Position numbers and translations under genes: made by a program. A stretch of 64,000 bases of DNA from Chloroflexota bacterium (GTDB taxonomy: Bacteria; Chloroflexota; Anaerolineae; VGOG01): contig JAUWOY010000001.1 of the NCBI GenBank assembly GCA_030611885.1, forward strand, positions 142,559 to 206,558, read 5' to 3'. Shown here piece after piece: positions 1 through 8,524 of this stretch; position 1 is the first letter of the stretch; each line of letters opens with the position of its first letter. The notes under the pieces are model-generated. The model saw only the letters and a program-made list of their open reading frames with translations. It was not told the DNA's origin and did no database searches.

Positions 1-1671
1 TGGAACTTCTTCGTTTATGGCAAACGAGCAACCTTCGGCGAGATTGATGTGACAATCGAGGCTTACTGTGCAGTAGAACTCGTTGACCGCCCGAAGGCGG
101 AAGACGACCCAGGTGTTGCTGGCTATATCCGCAACCTATCGGACGCAATCCAAAAGCAGTTCGCAAAGCGGCGGCTGAAAGATGAACACCCTGAAATGTC
201 TCATATACCAAACTGGTTCCTTCTAAGGGAATGCGGAGAAAAACTGACAAGGGAAGGCAAGTCGCCTTTTACGAGAAAGCAGCTCATAGATTGTGTGCAC
301 GAGAAGCACCCAGAGAGGAAGGAGAGCGCGCTGCATCCTATGATACAGGGCATGACGGTTAATGCAAGAGGCGGTGCTCCGGGTGGGATTGGCAAGAACA
401 TGTTCTATAGAGTGAGTCGGGGACAATATGTACTTTACGATCCCAAAAAGCATGGCCAAATCACCAAAGGGGAGACAATCAAGCCTTCAGGGGCTTATAA
501 GAACGGCGAAAGAGAAAAAATGGACTGGGATGTCTTCATCAGCCACGCCTGGGAAGATAAAGAATCGTTCGCTCGCCCTCTGGCTAAGGCACTAGAAGCA
601 AAGGGTCTCCGCGTCTGGTTCGATGAGTTCACACTGCGTGTGGGTGACAGGCTTCGACGTTCAATCGATTACGGGCTAGCCAAGTCCCGGTATGGTGTTG
701 TCATCCTGAGCCCACACTTCTTCGGGAAGGAATGGCCCCAGAAGGAACTCGACGGGCTTGTGGCACGGGAAACCGCGGGCGATAAAGTAGTTCTTCCTGT
801 CTGGCACAATATCAGTGTTGATCAGATCAGAGAGTATTCACCCACCCTGGCAGATCGGATAGCGGTATCATCAGACCGCGGCCTGGAACACGTCGTTTCA
901 GAATTGCTCAAAGTTCTTCAGCCCTTCAAGCTCTTCGAGCCAGAGATGATTCTCATACCCGCTGGCGAGTTCCTCATGGGCAGTGATCCTAGCGTGGACG
1001 AAGACGCGCGGCCTGATGAGCAACCTCAACACACTGTGTACCTGCCCGACTACCACCTGGCCAAGACGCCAGTGACCAATGCCCAGTACGCTGCTTTTGT
1101 GCGGGCTACCGGCCACCGGCTGCCGGAGCATTGGAGGCTAATAGGCGGGCAACCACCAAGAGGCAAAGAGAATCATCCTGTGGTGTACGTCTCCAGGGAT
1201 GACGTTATAGCCTACTGCCGCTGGTTATCAGAGGTCACCGGGAAGTCCTATCGCTTGCCCAGCGAAGCCGAATGGGAAAAGGCCGCCAGGGGAACAGACG
1301 GACGCATCTACCCCTGGGGCAACCAGTGGGACCCGAACCGGTGCAACAGCGAAGAAGGCGGCGTAGGTGATACCACGCCGGTGGGTGCTTACCCCGAAGG
1401 AGCCAGCCCCTACGGAGTGCTGGACATGGCTGGCAATGTGGAGGAGCGGCCACGGAGCTTCTGGAGGGATTATCCCTACGATCCGGACGATGGACGCGAG
1501 GATCTGGAAGGCCCCGGGGGGGTCACGCGTAGCGGGTCGTGGAATAGCAAGCGGGCCAGCAACCGCTGCGCTTTCCGCATCCCGAGCATTGCACTCGGCG
1601 AGGGTAGGTCCCGCAACGTTGGGGCCCGCCACCTCGGGTTTCGAGTGGCGGCTTCCCCCGGCTCTCCTTAA
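1..1671 (+). CDS. TIR domain - SUMF1-like fusion protein (5' end outside window)
   Basis: The frame is open from base 1, so the N-terminus probably lies upstream; GTG at 49 is the first possible start inside the window. Part one (to about nt 480) ends in a winged-helix-like segment with 'FYRVSRGQYVLYDP', resembling DUF7669-type domains found near nucleases. Part two (nt 520-900) is a TIR domain: 'DVFISHAWEDK', then 'SPHFFGKEWPQKEL' with the Glu expected in NAD-cleaving TIRs. Part three (nt 940-1665) has the formylglycine-generating-enzyme fold ('IPAGEFLMGSD', 'RLPSEAEWEKAARG', 'PWGN', 'LGFRVA'). The usual GNVWEW motif reads GNVEER, so it is more likely a ligand-binding sensor than an enzyme. 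A sensor-TIR immune effector is an inference. Confidence 0.82.
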   Translation, partial: WNFFVYGKRATFGEIDVTIEAYCAVELVDRPKAEDDPGVAGYIRNLSDAIQKQFAKRRLKDEHPEMSHIPNWFLLRECGEKLTREGKSPFTRKQLIDCVHEKHPERKESALHPMIQGMTVNARGGAPGGIGKNMFYRVSRGQYVLYDPKKHGQITKGETIKPSGAYKNGEREKMDWDVFISHAWEDKESFARPLAKALEAKGLRVWFDEFTLRVGDRLRRSIDYGLAKSRYGVVILSPHFFGKEWPQKELDGLVARETAGDKVVLPVWHNISVDQIREYSPTLADRIAVSSDRGLEHVVSELLKVLQPFKLFEPEMILIPAGEFLMGSDPSVDEDARPDEQPQHTVYLPDYHLAKTPVTNAQYAAFVRATGHRLPEHWRLIGGQPPRGKENHPVVYVSRDDVIAYCRWLSEVTGKSYRLPSEAEWEKAARGTDGRIYPWGNQWDPNRCNSEEGGVGDTTPVGAYPEGASPYGVLDMAGNVEERPRSFWRDYPYDPDDGREDLEGPGGVTRSGSWNSKRASNRCAFRIPSIALGEGRSRNVGARHLGFRVAASPGSP

Positions 1672-1832
1672 GGGGTTGATTTCTGGTTTCTGAAGCGCGA
1701 GCGGAGCGAGCGCCCCTTTAATCCGCGCGAAGCGCGGTCGCCGGTGGCGGCTGTAGGCCTCCGGTGAAGCCAAATGGCCAAAACAGACGGAAACTCTTTA
1801 CCGTCCTGCACTAAAGACTGACAACCCTAACC

Positions 1833-2045
1833 ATGAAAAACACAACCAACGACCTTCCCCTAAAACTCCAAGCCTTCGCCCAACTCTTGGACGCCCAGCC
1901 TCCCGAAGTCCAACAGGTGTCCCAGTTCCTGCTAGCCACCGCCATGCACGAGGCTGGCAAGTTTGAGCTTCTGAACATTGCAGAGGTTGACGGTCGGTGG
2001 CACTACACATTCAGCGGTGCAGGCGAGGTACTCAGCGTGGTGTAG
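1833..2045 (+). CDS. small hypothetical protein (70 aa)
   Basis: Short acidic-helical protein of no recognised family ('AQLLDAQPPEVQQVSQFLLATAMHEAGKF' in pieces), ending 'WHYTFSGAGEVLSVV'. There is no clear Shine-Dalgarno before the ATG. It sits 62 bases before the AlbA-domain gene, same strand. Its middle is repeated, almost base for base, at 3848-3890 behind that gene, so the pair was probably a repeated unit. An antitoxin-like or regulatory role is possible but not shown. Confidence 0.5.
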   Translation: MKNTTNDLPLKLQAFAQLLDAQPPEVQQVSQFLLATAMHEAGKFELLNIAEVDGRWHYTFSGAGEVLSVV

Positions 2046-2106
2046 ACAGAGATGAGCAAGGAGATGGAGAGAAGCGTGAGAGAAATAGAGATGAAAAGGT
2101 GGTGAA

Positions 2107-3804
2107 ATGGACCAGCAAGAGGCTATAGCATGGGTCGAGACGGTTCAAACGGGACGCTTCGAAGGCTCAGAAGTCGAAGCGAAAGCAGCACGTCACGGTC
2201 TGCCCAGCCGCCTCTACGAGACCCTATCTGCCTTCGCCAATCACACCGGCGGCGGGGTGGTCATTCTGGGTCTTGACGAGGCGCGGTGCTTTGCTGCTTT
2301 AGGCGTGGGCGACCCTCAACAGACGCTGGCCGAATTGAGTGACCAGGCTTCGCGGATGGAGCCACCGCTGCGCCTGACTCCGGCAGTGGTGCAGGTGGAG
2401 GGAGAGCCCATAATCGTGTTCGAAGTCCCGGAGTGTGACTACCGGCGGAAGCCCTGCCACTATGGCCCAGCCGGAATGAACAGCGGGTCCTACATCCGCG
2501 TGGGTAACACTAACCGCCAAATGACCGACTACGAGATCTTCACCTACGTCAGTTCTCGGGGACAGCCAACGTATGATCGGGAACCAGTGCGCTCCGCCAC
2601 AATCGAGGATTTGGATCGGGAGTTACTGGAAGAGTACATAAAACAGATCCAACGTGAGAAACCCCGTCTGTGGGAGCGGCTGCGTCTGGGCGAAGAACCC
2701 TTTGCCAAGCAACTATGTGCCCTGGACATTGCCACACGCGTCAACGAGGCTATTCACCCTACACTGGCCGGCCTGCTCGTCTTCGGACTGTGGTCTCAGC
2801 GATATTTCCCGGCTTTGACCATCACTTTCGTGCGCTACTACGGCACCGAGCCCGGCGTGAAAGGGCCACGCGGCGAGCGTTTCCTGGACAACCGCAAGTT
2901 CGAAGGACGGCTGGACGAGATGGCAGATGACGCCGTCCAGCGCGTGGTGGCTAACATGCGCCACGGAACGCTGATCGAGGGCGTCTTTCACCGCACTCTT
3001 TTGGAGTATCCGGAAGAGGCGGTGCGTGAGGCCATTGTCAACGCCGTGGGCCACCGTGATTACAGCCCTCTGGCCCAGGGCAGTCACGTGCGCGTCGAAA
3101 TGTACGCCGACCGATTGGCGGTCTTCACCCCCGGTGGGCTACATGGTCCGGTGAACGAAGACAACCTGGAAGAGGAACTCGCCACGCGCAACCAACTCCT
3201 GATGCGTTTGCTGGAAGAAACGGGCATCGTGGAGAATCGGGGTTCCGGCATCCCGATGATGATCACGTCTATGCGGGAGGCCCATCTGGAGCCGCCACAG
3301 TTCCGCGATACCCGTGCCTCGTTTCGCGTCATTTTCAAGAATCACACTTTGCTCGACCCAGAGACAGTGACCTGGCTCAACCAGTTCGCTGGCTATCCCC
3401 TCACTGATGCGCAGCGAATGGCATTGGCCTATTTGCGAGTCAATCCCCGCATGACCAATAGCGACTACCGGCGGCTGAACAACACTACTACGGTGGAGGC
3501 GACGCGGGGACTGCGTGACCTGGTGGCTCTGAGGTTGATCGAGATGCACGGTACGCGGCGATGGGCGTATTATACGCTGGCAGTGGAGGCGGGAACAGAG
3601 GGCAAGCCTGCAGATCGTCTCGCCCGACTGGTGCTGGAGTATGTAAGTGAGCAGGGCTCAATCACTAGCCAGGAATGTCGTGACCTGCTCGGGTGGGAAG
3701 AAAAGAAGCGGGGTAAGGCTTACCGACTGCTGAGAAGACTGGTGCGAGAGGGTAAACTCCGCAAAGAGGGCCGAGGCCGAGGTACACGTTATGCACGCCT
3801 ATAA
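2107..3804 (+). CDS. AlbA/Schlafen-like ATPase transcriptional regulator (RecG-like 'divergent AAA' family)
   Basis: 565 aa, start supported by AGGTGGTGA just upstream. Residues about 10-130 form an AlbA_2/Schlafen-like domain ('FANHTGGGVVILGLDE'). About 280-400 is a GHKL-type ATP-binding domain ('EAIVNAVGHRDY', 'ENRGSGIPMMI'). The C-terminal 130 residues look like two winged helices ending 'GRGRGTRYARL'. Families of this architecture are annotated as putative transcriptional regulators or RecG-related ATP-dependent helicases, and are common in defence and accessory regions. The DNA target is unknown. It is downstream of the 70-aa gene and followed by a chimeric relic of both. Confidence 0.85.
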   Translation: MDQQEAIAWVETVQTGRFEGSEVEAKAARHGLPSRLYETLSAFANHTGGGVVILGLDEARCFAALGVGDPQQTLAELSDQASRMEPPLRLTPAVVQVEGEPIIVFEVPECDYRRKPCHYGPAGMNSGSYIRVGNTNRQMTDYEIFTYVSSRGQPTYDREPVRSATIEDLDRELLEEYIKQIQREKPRLWERLRLGEEPFAKQLCALDIATRVNEAIHPTLAGLLVFGLWSQRYFPALTITFVRYYGTEPGVKGPRGERFLDNRKFEGRLDEMADDAVQRVVANMRHGTLIEGVFHRTLLEYPEEAVREAIVNAVGHRDYSPLAQGSHVRVEMYADRLAVFTPGGLHGPVNEDNLEEELATRNQLLMRLLEETGIVENRGSGIPMMITSMREAHLEPPQFRDTRASFRVIFKNHTLLDPETVTWLNQFAGYPLTDAQRMALAYLRVNPRMTNSDYRRLNNTTTVEATRGLRDLVALRLIEMHGTRRWAYYTLAVEAGTEGKPADRLARLVLEYVSEQGSITSQECRDLLGWEEKKRGKAYRLLRRLVREGKLRKEGRGRGTRYARL

Positions 3805-3823
3805 ACGCAAGCGTGCATAAACC

Positions 3824-3955
3824 GTGCATATTGTTCTGAATGAGGCCTTCCAGTTCCTGCTAGCCACCGCCGTGCACGAGGCTGGCAAGCGGGTGGAGGT
3901 GGGACAGGTAACTCGCTTGGGCCAGGGACGTAGCACTCGTTACGCCGCTACTTGA
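3824..3955 (+). pseudogene. chimeric relic: middle of the 70-aa gene joined to an AlbA-gene tail
   Basis: A GTG-started frame of 43 codons. Its first half 'QFLLATAVHEAGK' copies 'QFLLATAMHEAGK' of the gene at 1833; its second half 'GQGRSTRYAAT' resembles the C-terminus 'GRGRGTRYARL' of the gene at 2107. It reads as what is left after recombination deleted the body of a second copy of the two-gene unit. Function is unlikely. Confidence 0.55.
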
Positions 3956-4096
3956 TGAGATTACCTTAAGTTTGATGAGATTCATGAGGAGATTCCTACA
4001 GCACCACTTCATGGATCAATCAGACCTGGCCTGAAGGAAAAGCCCTGGTCAGCAAGCTGCAGTGCGACGAAGACCTGAGAAGGAGGACTGAGACCC

Positions 4097-4918
4097 ATGC
4101 CAGAACTGCCTGAAATCACCGTCCTGGCCCGTCAGATGAAAACGGAACTGGTGGGCAAGACCTTCACCGGCATCGAGGTGCTGCAGCCCAAATGCCTGAA
4201 TGTGTCGAAAGAGACGTTCGTGGAAGCGTTGACTGGCGCGCGGCTGCTCGATGTAACTCATCGCGGCAAGTGGCTCTTTGTCGAGACGACCCAGGGCTGG
4301 CTGCTGCTGAATCTGGGGATGGGCGGTGACATCCTGCTCACCATCCGCGACGCGCTGCCAGAGAAGTACCGCCTGATCTTCGACTTCGACGACGGCACCT
4401 GTCTGGCCGTCAACTTCTGGTGGTTCGGCTACGCCCACTTTGCGGCCGAGCTGACCGACCACTCGCCCACCGCCAGGCTCGGCCCGGACGCCATGAGCCT
4501 GACGCTGGATCAGTTCCGGGAACTGCTGCGGGGACGGCGTGGTGGCGTCAAATCCTTTCTGCTAAACCAGCGCCGCATCGCTGGCATCGGCAACGTCTAT
4601 GTCCAGGACCCGCTGTTCAAGGCGGGCATCCACCCGCTGCGAAAAATCAATGCGCTGGATGACGACGAGATAGCTGCCCTGTGGCGGGCGATCCAGGAGA
4701 CGCTGCAGAAGAGCATTGACCTGGGCGGCAGTGCGTGGGAGCGCGATCTGCACGGCGAAAAGGGCCGCTGGGACCAAAGCTTCTTTCTGGTCGCCTACCG
4801 CGAGGGGCAGCCCTGCCCGGTGTGCGGCACGCCGATTGAAAAGATCAAGACCGGCAGCACCAGCAGTTTTATTTGCCCCCGATGCCAACCGCTTGATATG
4901 GAAACTACCGAAGAATGA
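4097..4918 (+). CDS. mutM: formamidopyrimidine-DNA glycosylase (Fpg/MutM)
   Basis: 273 aa, usual family length. It excises oxidised purines (8-oxoguanine, FaPy) from DNA and nicks the abasic site. It starts MPELPE, supplying Pro2 (Schiff-base nucleophile) and Glu3. Lys58 in 'HRGKW' is the conserved DNA-contacting lysine. The helix-two-turn-helix 'IAGIGNVYVQDPLFKAGIHP' is intact. The C-terminal zinc finger has Cys240, 243, 260 and 263. AAGGAGG precedes the ATG. The stop overlaps the next start (ATGA), so it is translationally coupled to the Nudix hydrolase, a fitting oxidative-damage pair. Confidence 0.95.
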   Translation: MPELPEITVLARQMKTELVGKTFTGIEVLQPKCLNVSKETFVEALTGARLLDVTHRGKWLFVETTQGWLLLNLGMGGDILLTIRDALPEKYRLIFDFDDGTCLAVNFWWFGYAHFAAELTDHSPTARLGPDAMSLTLDQFRELLRGRRGGVKSFLLNQRRIAGIGNVYVQDPLFKAGIHPLRKINALDDDEIAALWRAIQETLQKSIDLGGSAWERDLHGEKGRWDQSFFLVAYREGQPCPVCGTPIEKIKTGSTSSFICPRCQPLDMETTEE

Positions 4919-5553
4919 CGAGTAGCACCGCCACGACTCCTACCATCGAGTTCGTCCGCGCCGCCATGCGTGGGCCGCTGCCCAGCCTCGAGGCGCAGAT
5001 CACCATGGCGCCGCGTCCACGCTCGTTCAGTCCGGCCCCCGGCGTCGAGCCTCGTCAGGCCGGGGTGCTGCTGCTCTTGTACCCCATCCGTGGCGTGCTC
5101 CGCCTGGTGCTCACCGTGCGCACGGCCGACCTGGATCACCACAGCGGTCAGATCTCGCTGCCCGGCGGCGGGTGGGAGGAGGGGGATGCTTCGCTCCAGG
5201 AGACCGCGCTCCGCGAGGCTCGCGAGGAGATCGGCATCGTCACCGATGGGCTGGAGCTTCTCGATTCCCTCACACCCCTCTATATCCAGCCCAGCAACAA
5301 CGTCGTTCATCCCTTCGTCGCCTACGCACCCCAACGCCCTGACTTTTACCCCGATCCCAAAGAAGTGGCCGAGTTGCTGGAGGTCCCCCTGCACCTGCTT
5401 TTGAACCCGGCGACGCGGCGCGAGGAGGACTGGACTTGGCGCGGCGCGCCCTTGCACGTGCCCTTCTACGCCGTGGGCGAGCACAAGGTCTGGGGCGCTA
5501 CGGCTATCATACTGGCTGAGTTCTTGGCGCTGCTCAACCAATCGCCAACCTGA
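4915..5553 (+). CDS. Nudix hydrolase, CoA pyrophosphatase (NudL-like)
   Basis: 212 aa. The pre-Nudix signature 'LTVRTADLDHHSGQISLPGG' is that of the CoA-pyrophosphatase subfamily (UPF0035). It runs into the Nudix box 'GGWEEGDASLQETALREARE' followed by EIGI, which holds the REAREEIG metal-binding helix. It would hydrolyse CoA or its derivatives to 4'-phosphopantetheine and 3',5'-ADP. The start overlaps the mutM stop by four bases. Substrate choice is known for the family, not shown here. Confidence 0.88.
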   Translation: MTSSTATTPTIEFVRAAMRGPLPSLEAQITMAPRPRSFSPAPGVEPRQAGVLLLLYPIRGVLRLVLTVRTADLDHHSGQISLPGGGWEEGDASLQETALREAREEIGIVTDGLELLDSLTPLYIQPSNNVVHPFVAYAPQRPDFYPDPKEVAELLEVPLHLLLNPATRREEDWTWRGAPLHVPFYAVGEHKVWGATAIILAEFLALLNQSPT

Positions 5554-5808
5554 CCTGGCCCAGCGCAGGAATCTATACTGAGCGCATTGTAGTTTTGTGA
5601 ATTTGGGTGATAGCGGAAAGAGTACCACGGATGTGGAAATACACGATGTTCAACCACAAGCTGAGACAAAACGCCCCCTTTTGACCGCCGGAGGTGTGAT
5701 TATCGTGTATTTCTTTATCCGAGGTACTCTCCCCCCACACACGCAATTTCACGCTTTTCAAGTGCGCTGAGTATAACAATAGTTGTTAGCACAATGGGAG
5801 GAGATAAC

Positions 5809-6132
5809 ATGTTCTACGACGATGGCACCTTCAGCTTCCACGAAGAGATTATGGCCGTGGCCGAGGAGTTCTGTCAGGAGTGGGTGGAGCGCAAGGGGCC
5901 GTTTAAGAGCCGACTGGAGGGCGCGTTGGTTTTGAACTTCGCCTTGTGCACCATCAAGCACGATCTGGAAGACATCCTCGACCAACTGGAATGGCAACCT
6001 GTCTTCAAAGGCATTTCCCCCAAAGAGGTCTACGAGCGGGGTGATTATGGCGCGGCCGAGCCCAAGGGGCTGACGGACAGAGATGTTATCAAGATTGTCG
6101 AGAAGTCTCTACGGCGCTTGCGGCGCAACTGA
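5809..6132 (+). CDS. hypothetical protein (107 aa)
   Basis: I choose the ATG at 5809 because GGAGGAG (5797-5803) sits six bases upstream; an ATG at 5794 would place this ribosome site inside the gene. Mostly helical, acidic, with one Cys-containing stretch ('AEEFCQEW', 'NFALCTIKHDLEDIL') and a basic tail 'KSLRRLRRN'. No signal peptide or membrane segment. Family not recognised. The preceding 255 bases (5554-5808) contain no gene; a TATAAC at 5772 is a weak -10 candidate. Confidence 0.65.
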   Translation: MFYDDGTFSFHEEIMAVAEEFCQEWVERKGPFKSRLEGALVLNFALCTIKHDLEDILDQLEWQPVFKGISPKEVYERGDYGAAEPKGLTDRDVIKIVEKSLRRLRRN

Positions 6133-6150
6133 GAATCGCTTCCGCATTTC

Positions 6151-6390
6151 TCACTCCCCGGCCGGCTCCTTCACCGCCACGACGACAGCCACCAGGGCGA
6201 TGACCACGCCCACCAGGTTGGCCAGGATGGGGGCCTGGAACCCGAAGCGGTCGTAGAGCAGGCCGCCGATGTAGGGCGCGGGAAAGCCGATCAGTCCCCG
6301 GAAGGCGGAAAGCCGACCCATTGCCTCCCCCAATTGCTCCGTGGGGACGCTGTTGGCCAGGAGCGCGCGCAGGGCCGGCGCCCAGGTGGT
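6151..6390 (-). pseudogene. C-terminal fragment of an MFS transporter
   Basis: The frame reads 'LLANSVPTEQLGEAMGRLSA', then 'PYIGGLLYDRFGFQAP' and a final hydrophobic helix ending 'AVKEPAGE'. That is a typical last two transmembrane helices of a major facilitator. The homology stops abruptly at about 6390, two bases from the stop of the DUF3795 gene on the same strand, with no start codon or ribosome site. About 300 residues are missing. A matching N-terminal MFS stump lies at 10987-11151 on the same strand. Confidence 0.7.
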
Positions 6391-6391
6391 T

Positions 6392-6976
6392 TCACTTTTG
6401 CTTAGGCTTTTTCCTCAGCTTCAGGTCAATGCCAGCTTGCGAGGCCAATCCTTGAATGGACGACCTCATGGCTTTGGCCGTGGCTTTCAGATCCGAAGCA
6501 TCAACCTGCTTGCTGGTCAGCATCGTCTCCATCTCGCCTATCGCCTGGCGGATCAAAGCGGGAGGCATCAGGGCGCAGGCCACGCAGTAGAAGCTCATCG
6601 AGCGGCCCTCGTTGTAGTTGGCCAGGAGATGCTCCACCAAAAGCCGCCGCTCCCGCTGCTCTTCCAGGTAGGTCTCCAGCCCGACTTCCCTGATTCTGTT
6701 CAGGTTGGGCAGGGCCGGCTTGTGGCTGATGAAGCTGTCCAGCCCTTCCTCTACGCCCAGCACCCTCAGCAGCCTCTCGCAAGCATATTCGTCGCAATCG
6801 GCGCAGGTGAAGAGCCCCCGCTTGGTGACGCAGCAGCGGTAGACGCTGCAGTAGGAATGTTGCTCGCCCAGGTGGCAACTGAGGCACCGGCTGGGCGCTT
6901 TCGATTGATAGCGGGGGCATAACCCACAGTACAAGCCGCAGACGCCGGCCAGATGCTTTTTTTCTAGCATTGTCAT
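6392..6976 (-). CDS. DUF3795 cysteine-rich protein (194 aa)
   Basis: Opens with 'LAGVCGLYCGLCPRYQ', followed by CxxC pairs ('RCLSCHLGE', 'YRCC', 'FTCADCDEYACERL') and 'YCVACALMPP', the cysteine pattern of DUF3795, thought to bind metal or act in redox chemistry. The function is not established. The ATG at 6976 has GGAGG eight bases upstream; two nearby in-frame ATGs are possible. It is the distal of two DUF3795 genes; the proximal one ends in its own terminator. The stop abuts the MFS fragment. Confidence 0.8.
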   Translation of the reverse strand: MTMLEKKHLAGVCGLYCGLCPRYQSKAPSRCLSCHLGEQHSYCSVYRCCVTKRGLFTCADCDEYACERLLRVLGVEEGLDSFISHKPALPNLNRIREVGLETYLEEQRERRLLVEHLLANYNEGRSMSFYCVACALMPPALIRQAIGEMETMLTSKQVDASDLKATAKAMRSSIQGLASQAGIDLKLRKKPKQK

Positions 6977-7024
6977 GGTCATACCCTCCAACCCAGGCCG
7001 TGCTTCTCAGCGAGCGTAGAAAGA

Positions 7025-7056
7025 GCCTCCCGCAGGCTCCACAGCCTGCGGGAGGC
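7025..7056 (-). terminator. intrinsic terminator
   Basis: A perfect 14-bp stem (7025-7038 with 7043-7056, GCCTCCCGCAGGCT and complement) with a 4-base loop. On the minus strand it is followed by TCTTTCT. It lies just behind the stop of the DUF3795 gene at 7065. Confidence 0.85.
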
Positions 7057-7064
7057 TTCTCCAT

Positions 7065-7412
7065 TCAGAGGCTCTGCCTGATCCCGTCCAGGGTGGACTT
7101 GGCGTCCGGCACGAAGCCGAAGAAGCCCTCTAGCTTTTCGCAGGCGTAGTCGTCGCAGTGGGCGCAGTTGGCGACGCCTCGCTCCATGCCGCAAGCGCGG
7201 ATCTCGCAGTCGAACCAGTGGCCGCAGTGCCGCCCGTCTGCGGTCACGCAGCCGTCACAGATGACGGACTCGACGGTGACGTCGGGCGCGTTGTACTCCT
7301 CCCGCCACTGCGTGGCCACCTGCTCCAGCGCGGCGCGGTCGTCCGCCTGGGTAGCGATGTAGGCAGAGCAGTCGCTGCACACCAGTCCACAGTAAGCGAT
7401 GATCTTGTCCAT
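7065..7412 (-). CDS. DUF3795 cysteine-rich protein (115 aa)
   Basis: Starts 'MDKIIAYCGLVCSDCSAYIA', the hallmark opening of DUF3795, with further cysteines in 'VICDGCVTADGRHCGHWFDC' and 'CAHCDDYACEKL'. The ATG at 7412 is preceded by GGAGG; a longer frame to 7463 lacks a site. Small soluble protein with about ten cysteines, possibly metal-binding. Followed by a strong terminator. It is in the same minus-strand run as the toroid-fold gene at 7447-8427, 34 bases upstream. Confidence 0.85.
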   Translation of the reverse strand: MDKIIAYCGLVCSDCSAYIATQADDRAALEQVATQWREEYNAPDVTVESVICDGCVTADGRHCGHWFDCEIRACGMERGVANCAHCDDYACEKLEGFFGFVPDAKSTLDGIRQSL

Positions 7413-7446
7413 TTTGTTCCTCCTTGAAGTTTTTTTTGCGATGGCC

Positions 7447-8427
7447 TCAAGCCATCTGTCCAATCCGCTTTTGCACCCGCAGCGCCAGGGAGGTGAGCCA
7501 GGGCGAGGGGTGCTTCTTGTCGGCGAAGGCCCAGCCCTTCCAGGCGCGGTACATCGAGTTGGCGGTGTAGCGGCCCTTCCCGTCCGCCTGCGTGGTGATG
7601 GTCTCCACCATTTCCCGGAAGCGGGGGTCGGTGTGGACGAAGGGAAAGCGGCTGAGCACGTCCACCACGTGCAGGATGTCGTACCAGACGAAGGGGTACT
7701 TGAGCTTGCGGAAGTCGGTGCCGATGCCGAACATATAGATTTTGCGCTCGGTTCGGTGTTCCCAGTGCCAGAGCAGCATCTCGGCGCCGGTGCGCGTGGC
7801 GGGGCTGTCGAGAAGTTCCGGTACTTGGGCCGGTGCCTTCAGCGCGTAGACGTTGGCGACGGGGCAGGGGTCGGCCTTGCGGCCTGGCCCGCGGAACTTG
7901 CCCAACTCCGGCGCTACGACGCAGCGCCAGCCGTTTTCGTCCACCAGGCCGACCAGGTGCTCCACCGCCCGCTGCACGCGCTCGTCGTCGCCCAGCTCCA
8001 TGGCCAGCAGGGCGTAGAGCAGCGTCGGCGCGTCGCATAACATCCACGCCCAGGCGTCCTGCCCCGTCCCACCGTACCGCTGTGAAATGTTCATCAAGCT
8101 CTGAAAAGCTCCCTCAGGCGACTGGTGGGCCAGCACGGCCTCGACGCCAGTGCGCATCCCGGGATCGTCGGCTCGCACGCCGAAGTCAGCCAGGGTGCTG
8201 AACTTGTAGAGGGGGTGTTTGGCGTCGTTGTGCCGCTTGAGGGGGTAGCCGGGCCAGGTGGCGGCCTCGGCCATGAGTGCCTGCACCTGAGGATGAGCCA
8301 GCATCTCGGCGCGGGCGGCCTGCACTTCGGGGTCGTCCTCAGGCCGGTCGAGTAGGTCTACCAGCGTGCGGTAGCGGGTCCAGGGCTCGTCCGATTCCAG
8401 AAGCCATTGAGTCAGATCAGTTGTCAT
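7447..8427 (-). CDS. terpenoid-cyclase/prenyltransferase toroid-fold protein (326 aa)
   Basis: Alpha-alpha toroid repeats are visible: 'FSTLADFGVRADDPGMRTGV', 'HQSPEGAFQSLM', 'AVEHLVGLVDENGWRC', 'KYPFVWYDILHVVDVLSRF', 'ADGKGRYTANSM'. No squalene-cyclase catalytic DxDD is seen, so enzymatic cyclisation is doubtful. Similar proteins are annotated only as 'squalene cyclase-like' or hypothetical. Cytoplasmic, no signal peptide. GGAGGAGG precedes the ATG. It lies in a run with DUF3795 genes and a Cys-rich membrane protein, so a shared redox or metal role is conceivable. Confidence 0.75.
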   Translation of the reverse strand: MTTDLTQWLLESDEPWTRYRTLVDLLDRPEDDPEVQAARAEMLAHPQVQALMAEAATWPGYPLKRHNDAKHPLYKFSTLADFGVRADDPGMRTGVEAVLAHQSPEGAFQSLMNISQRYGGTGQDAWAWMLCDAPTLLYALLAMELGDDERVQRAVEHLVGLVDENGWRCVVAPELGKFRGPGRKADPCPVANVYALKAPAQVPELLDSPATRTGAEMLLWHWEHRTERKIYMFGIGTDFRKLKYPFVWYDILHVVDVLSRFPFVHTDPRFREMVETITTQADGKGRYTANSMYRAWKGWAFADKKHPSPWLTSLALRVQKRIGQMA

Positions 8428-8439
8428 AGGGTTCCTCCT

Positions 8440-8522
8440 CCTGGTTTCAAGTTGCAGGTTTCAGGTTCCAGGCTGGAACTTGAGACCCGGAACCTGAGAC
8501 CTGAAACCTGAGACCTGAAACC
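8440..8522. repeat. degenerate palindromic repeat (CAGGTTTCAGGTTC type)
   Basis: Short units CAGGTTTCAGGTTCCAG and their complements GGAACCTGAGACCTG alternate between two minus-strand genes, forming an imperfect hairpin. The pattern is that of intergenic simple repeats, not CRISPR: units are adjacent with no unique spacers. Confidence 0.6.
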
Positions 8523-8524
8523 CT

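Noticed and set aside
940..1671. SUMF1-like domain considered as an active formylglycine-generating enzyme
   Set aside because: The catalytic cysteines are not evident, the core motif is altered, and no sulfatase is nearby.
1672..1832. GCGAGCGGAGCGAGCGC and CGCGAAGCGCG palindromes considered as a terminator
   Set aside because: Self-complementary but without a following T-run; left as unassigned palindromic sequence.
8440..8522. Tandem short repeats considered as a CRISPR array
   Set aside because: Units of about 10 bases are contiguous, with no regular repeat-spacer alternation and no cas genes anywhere in the window.
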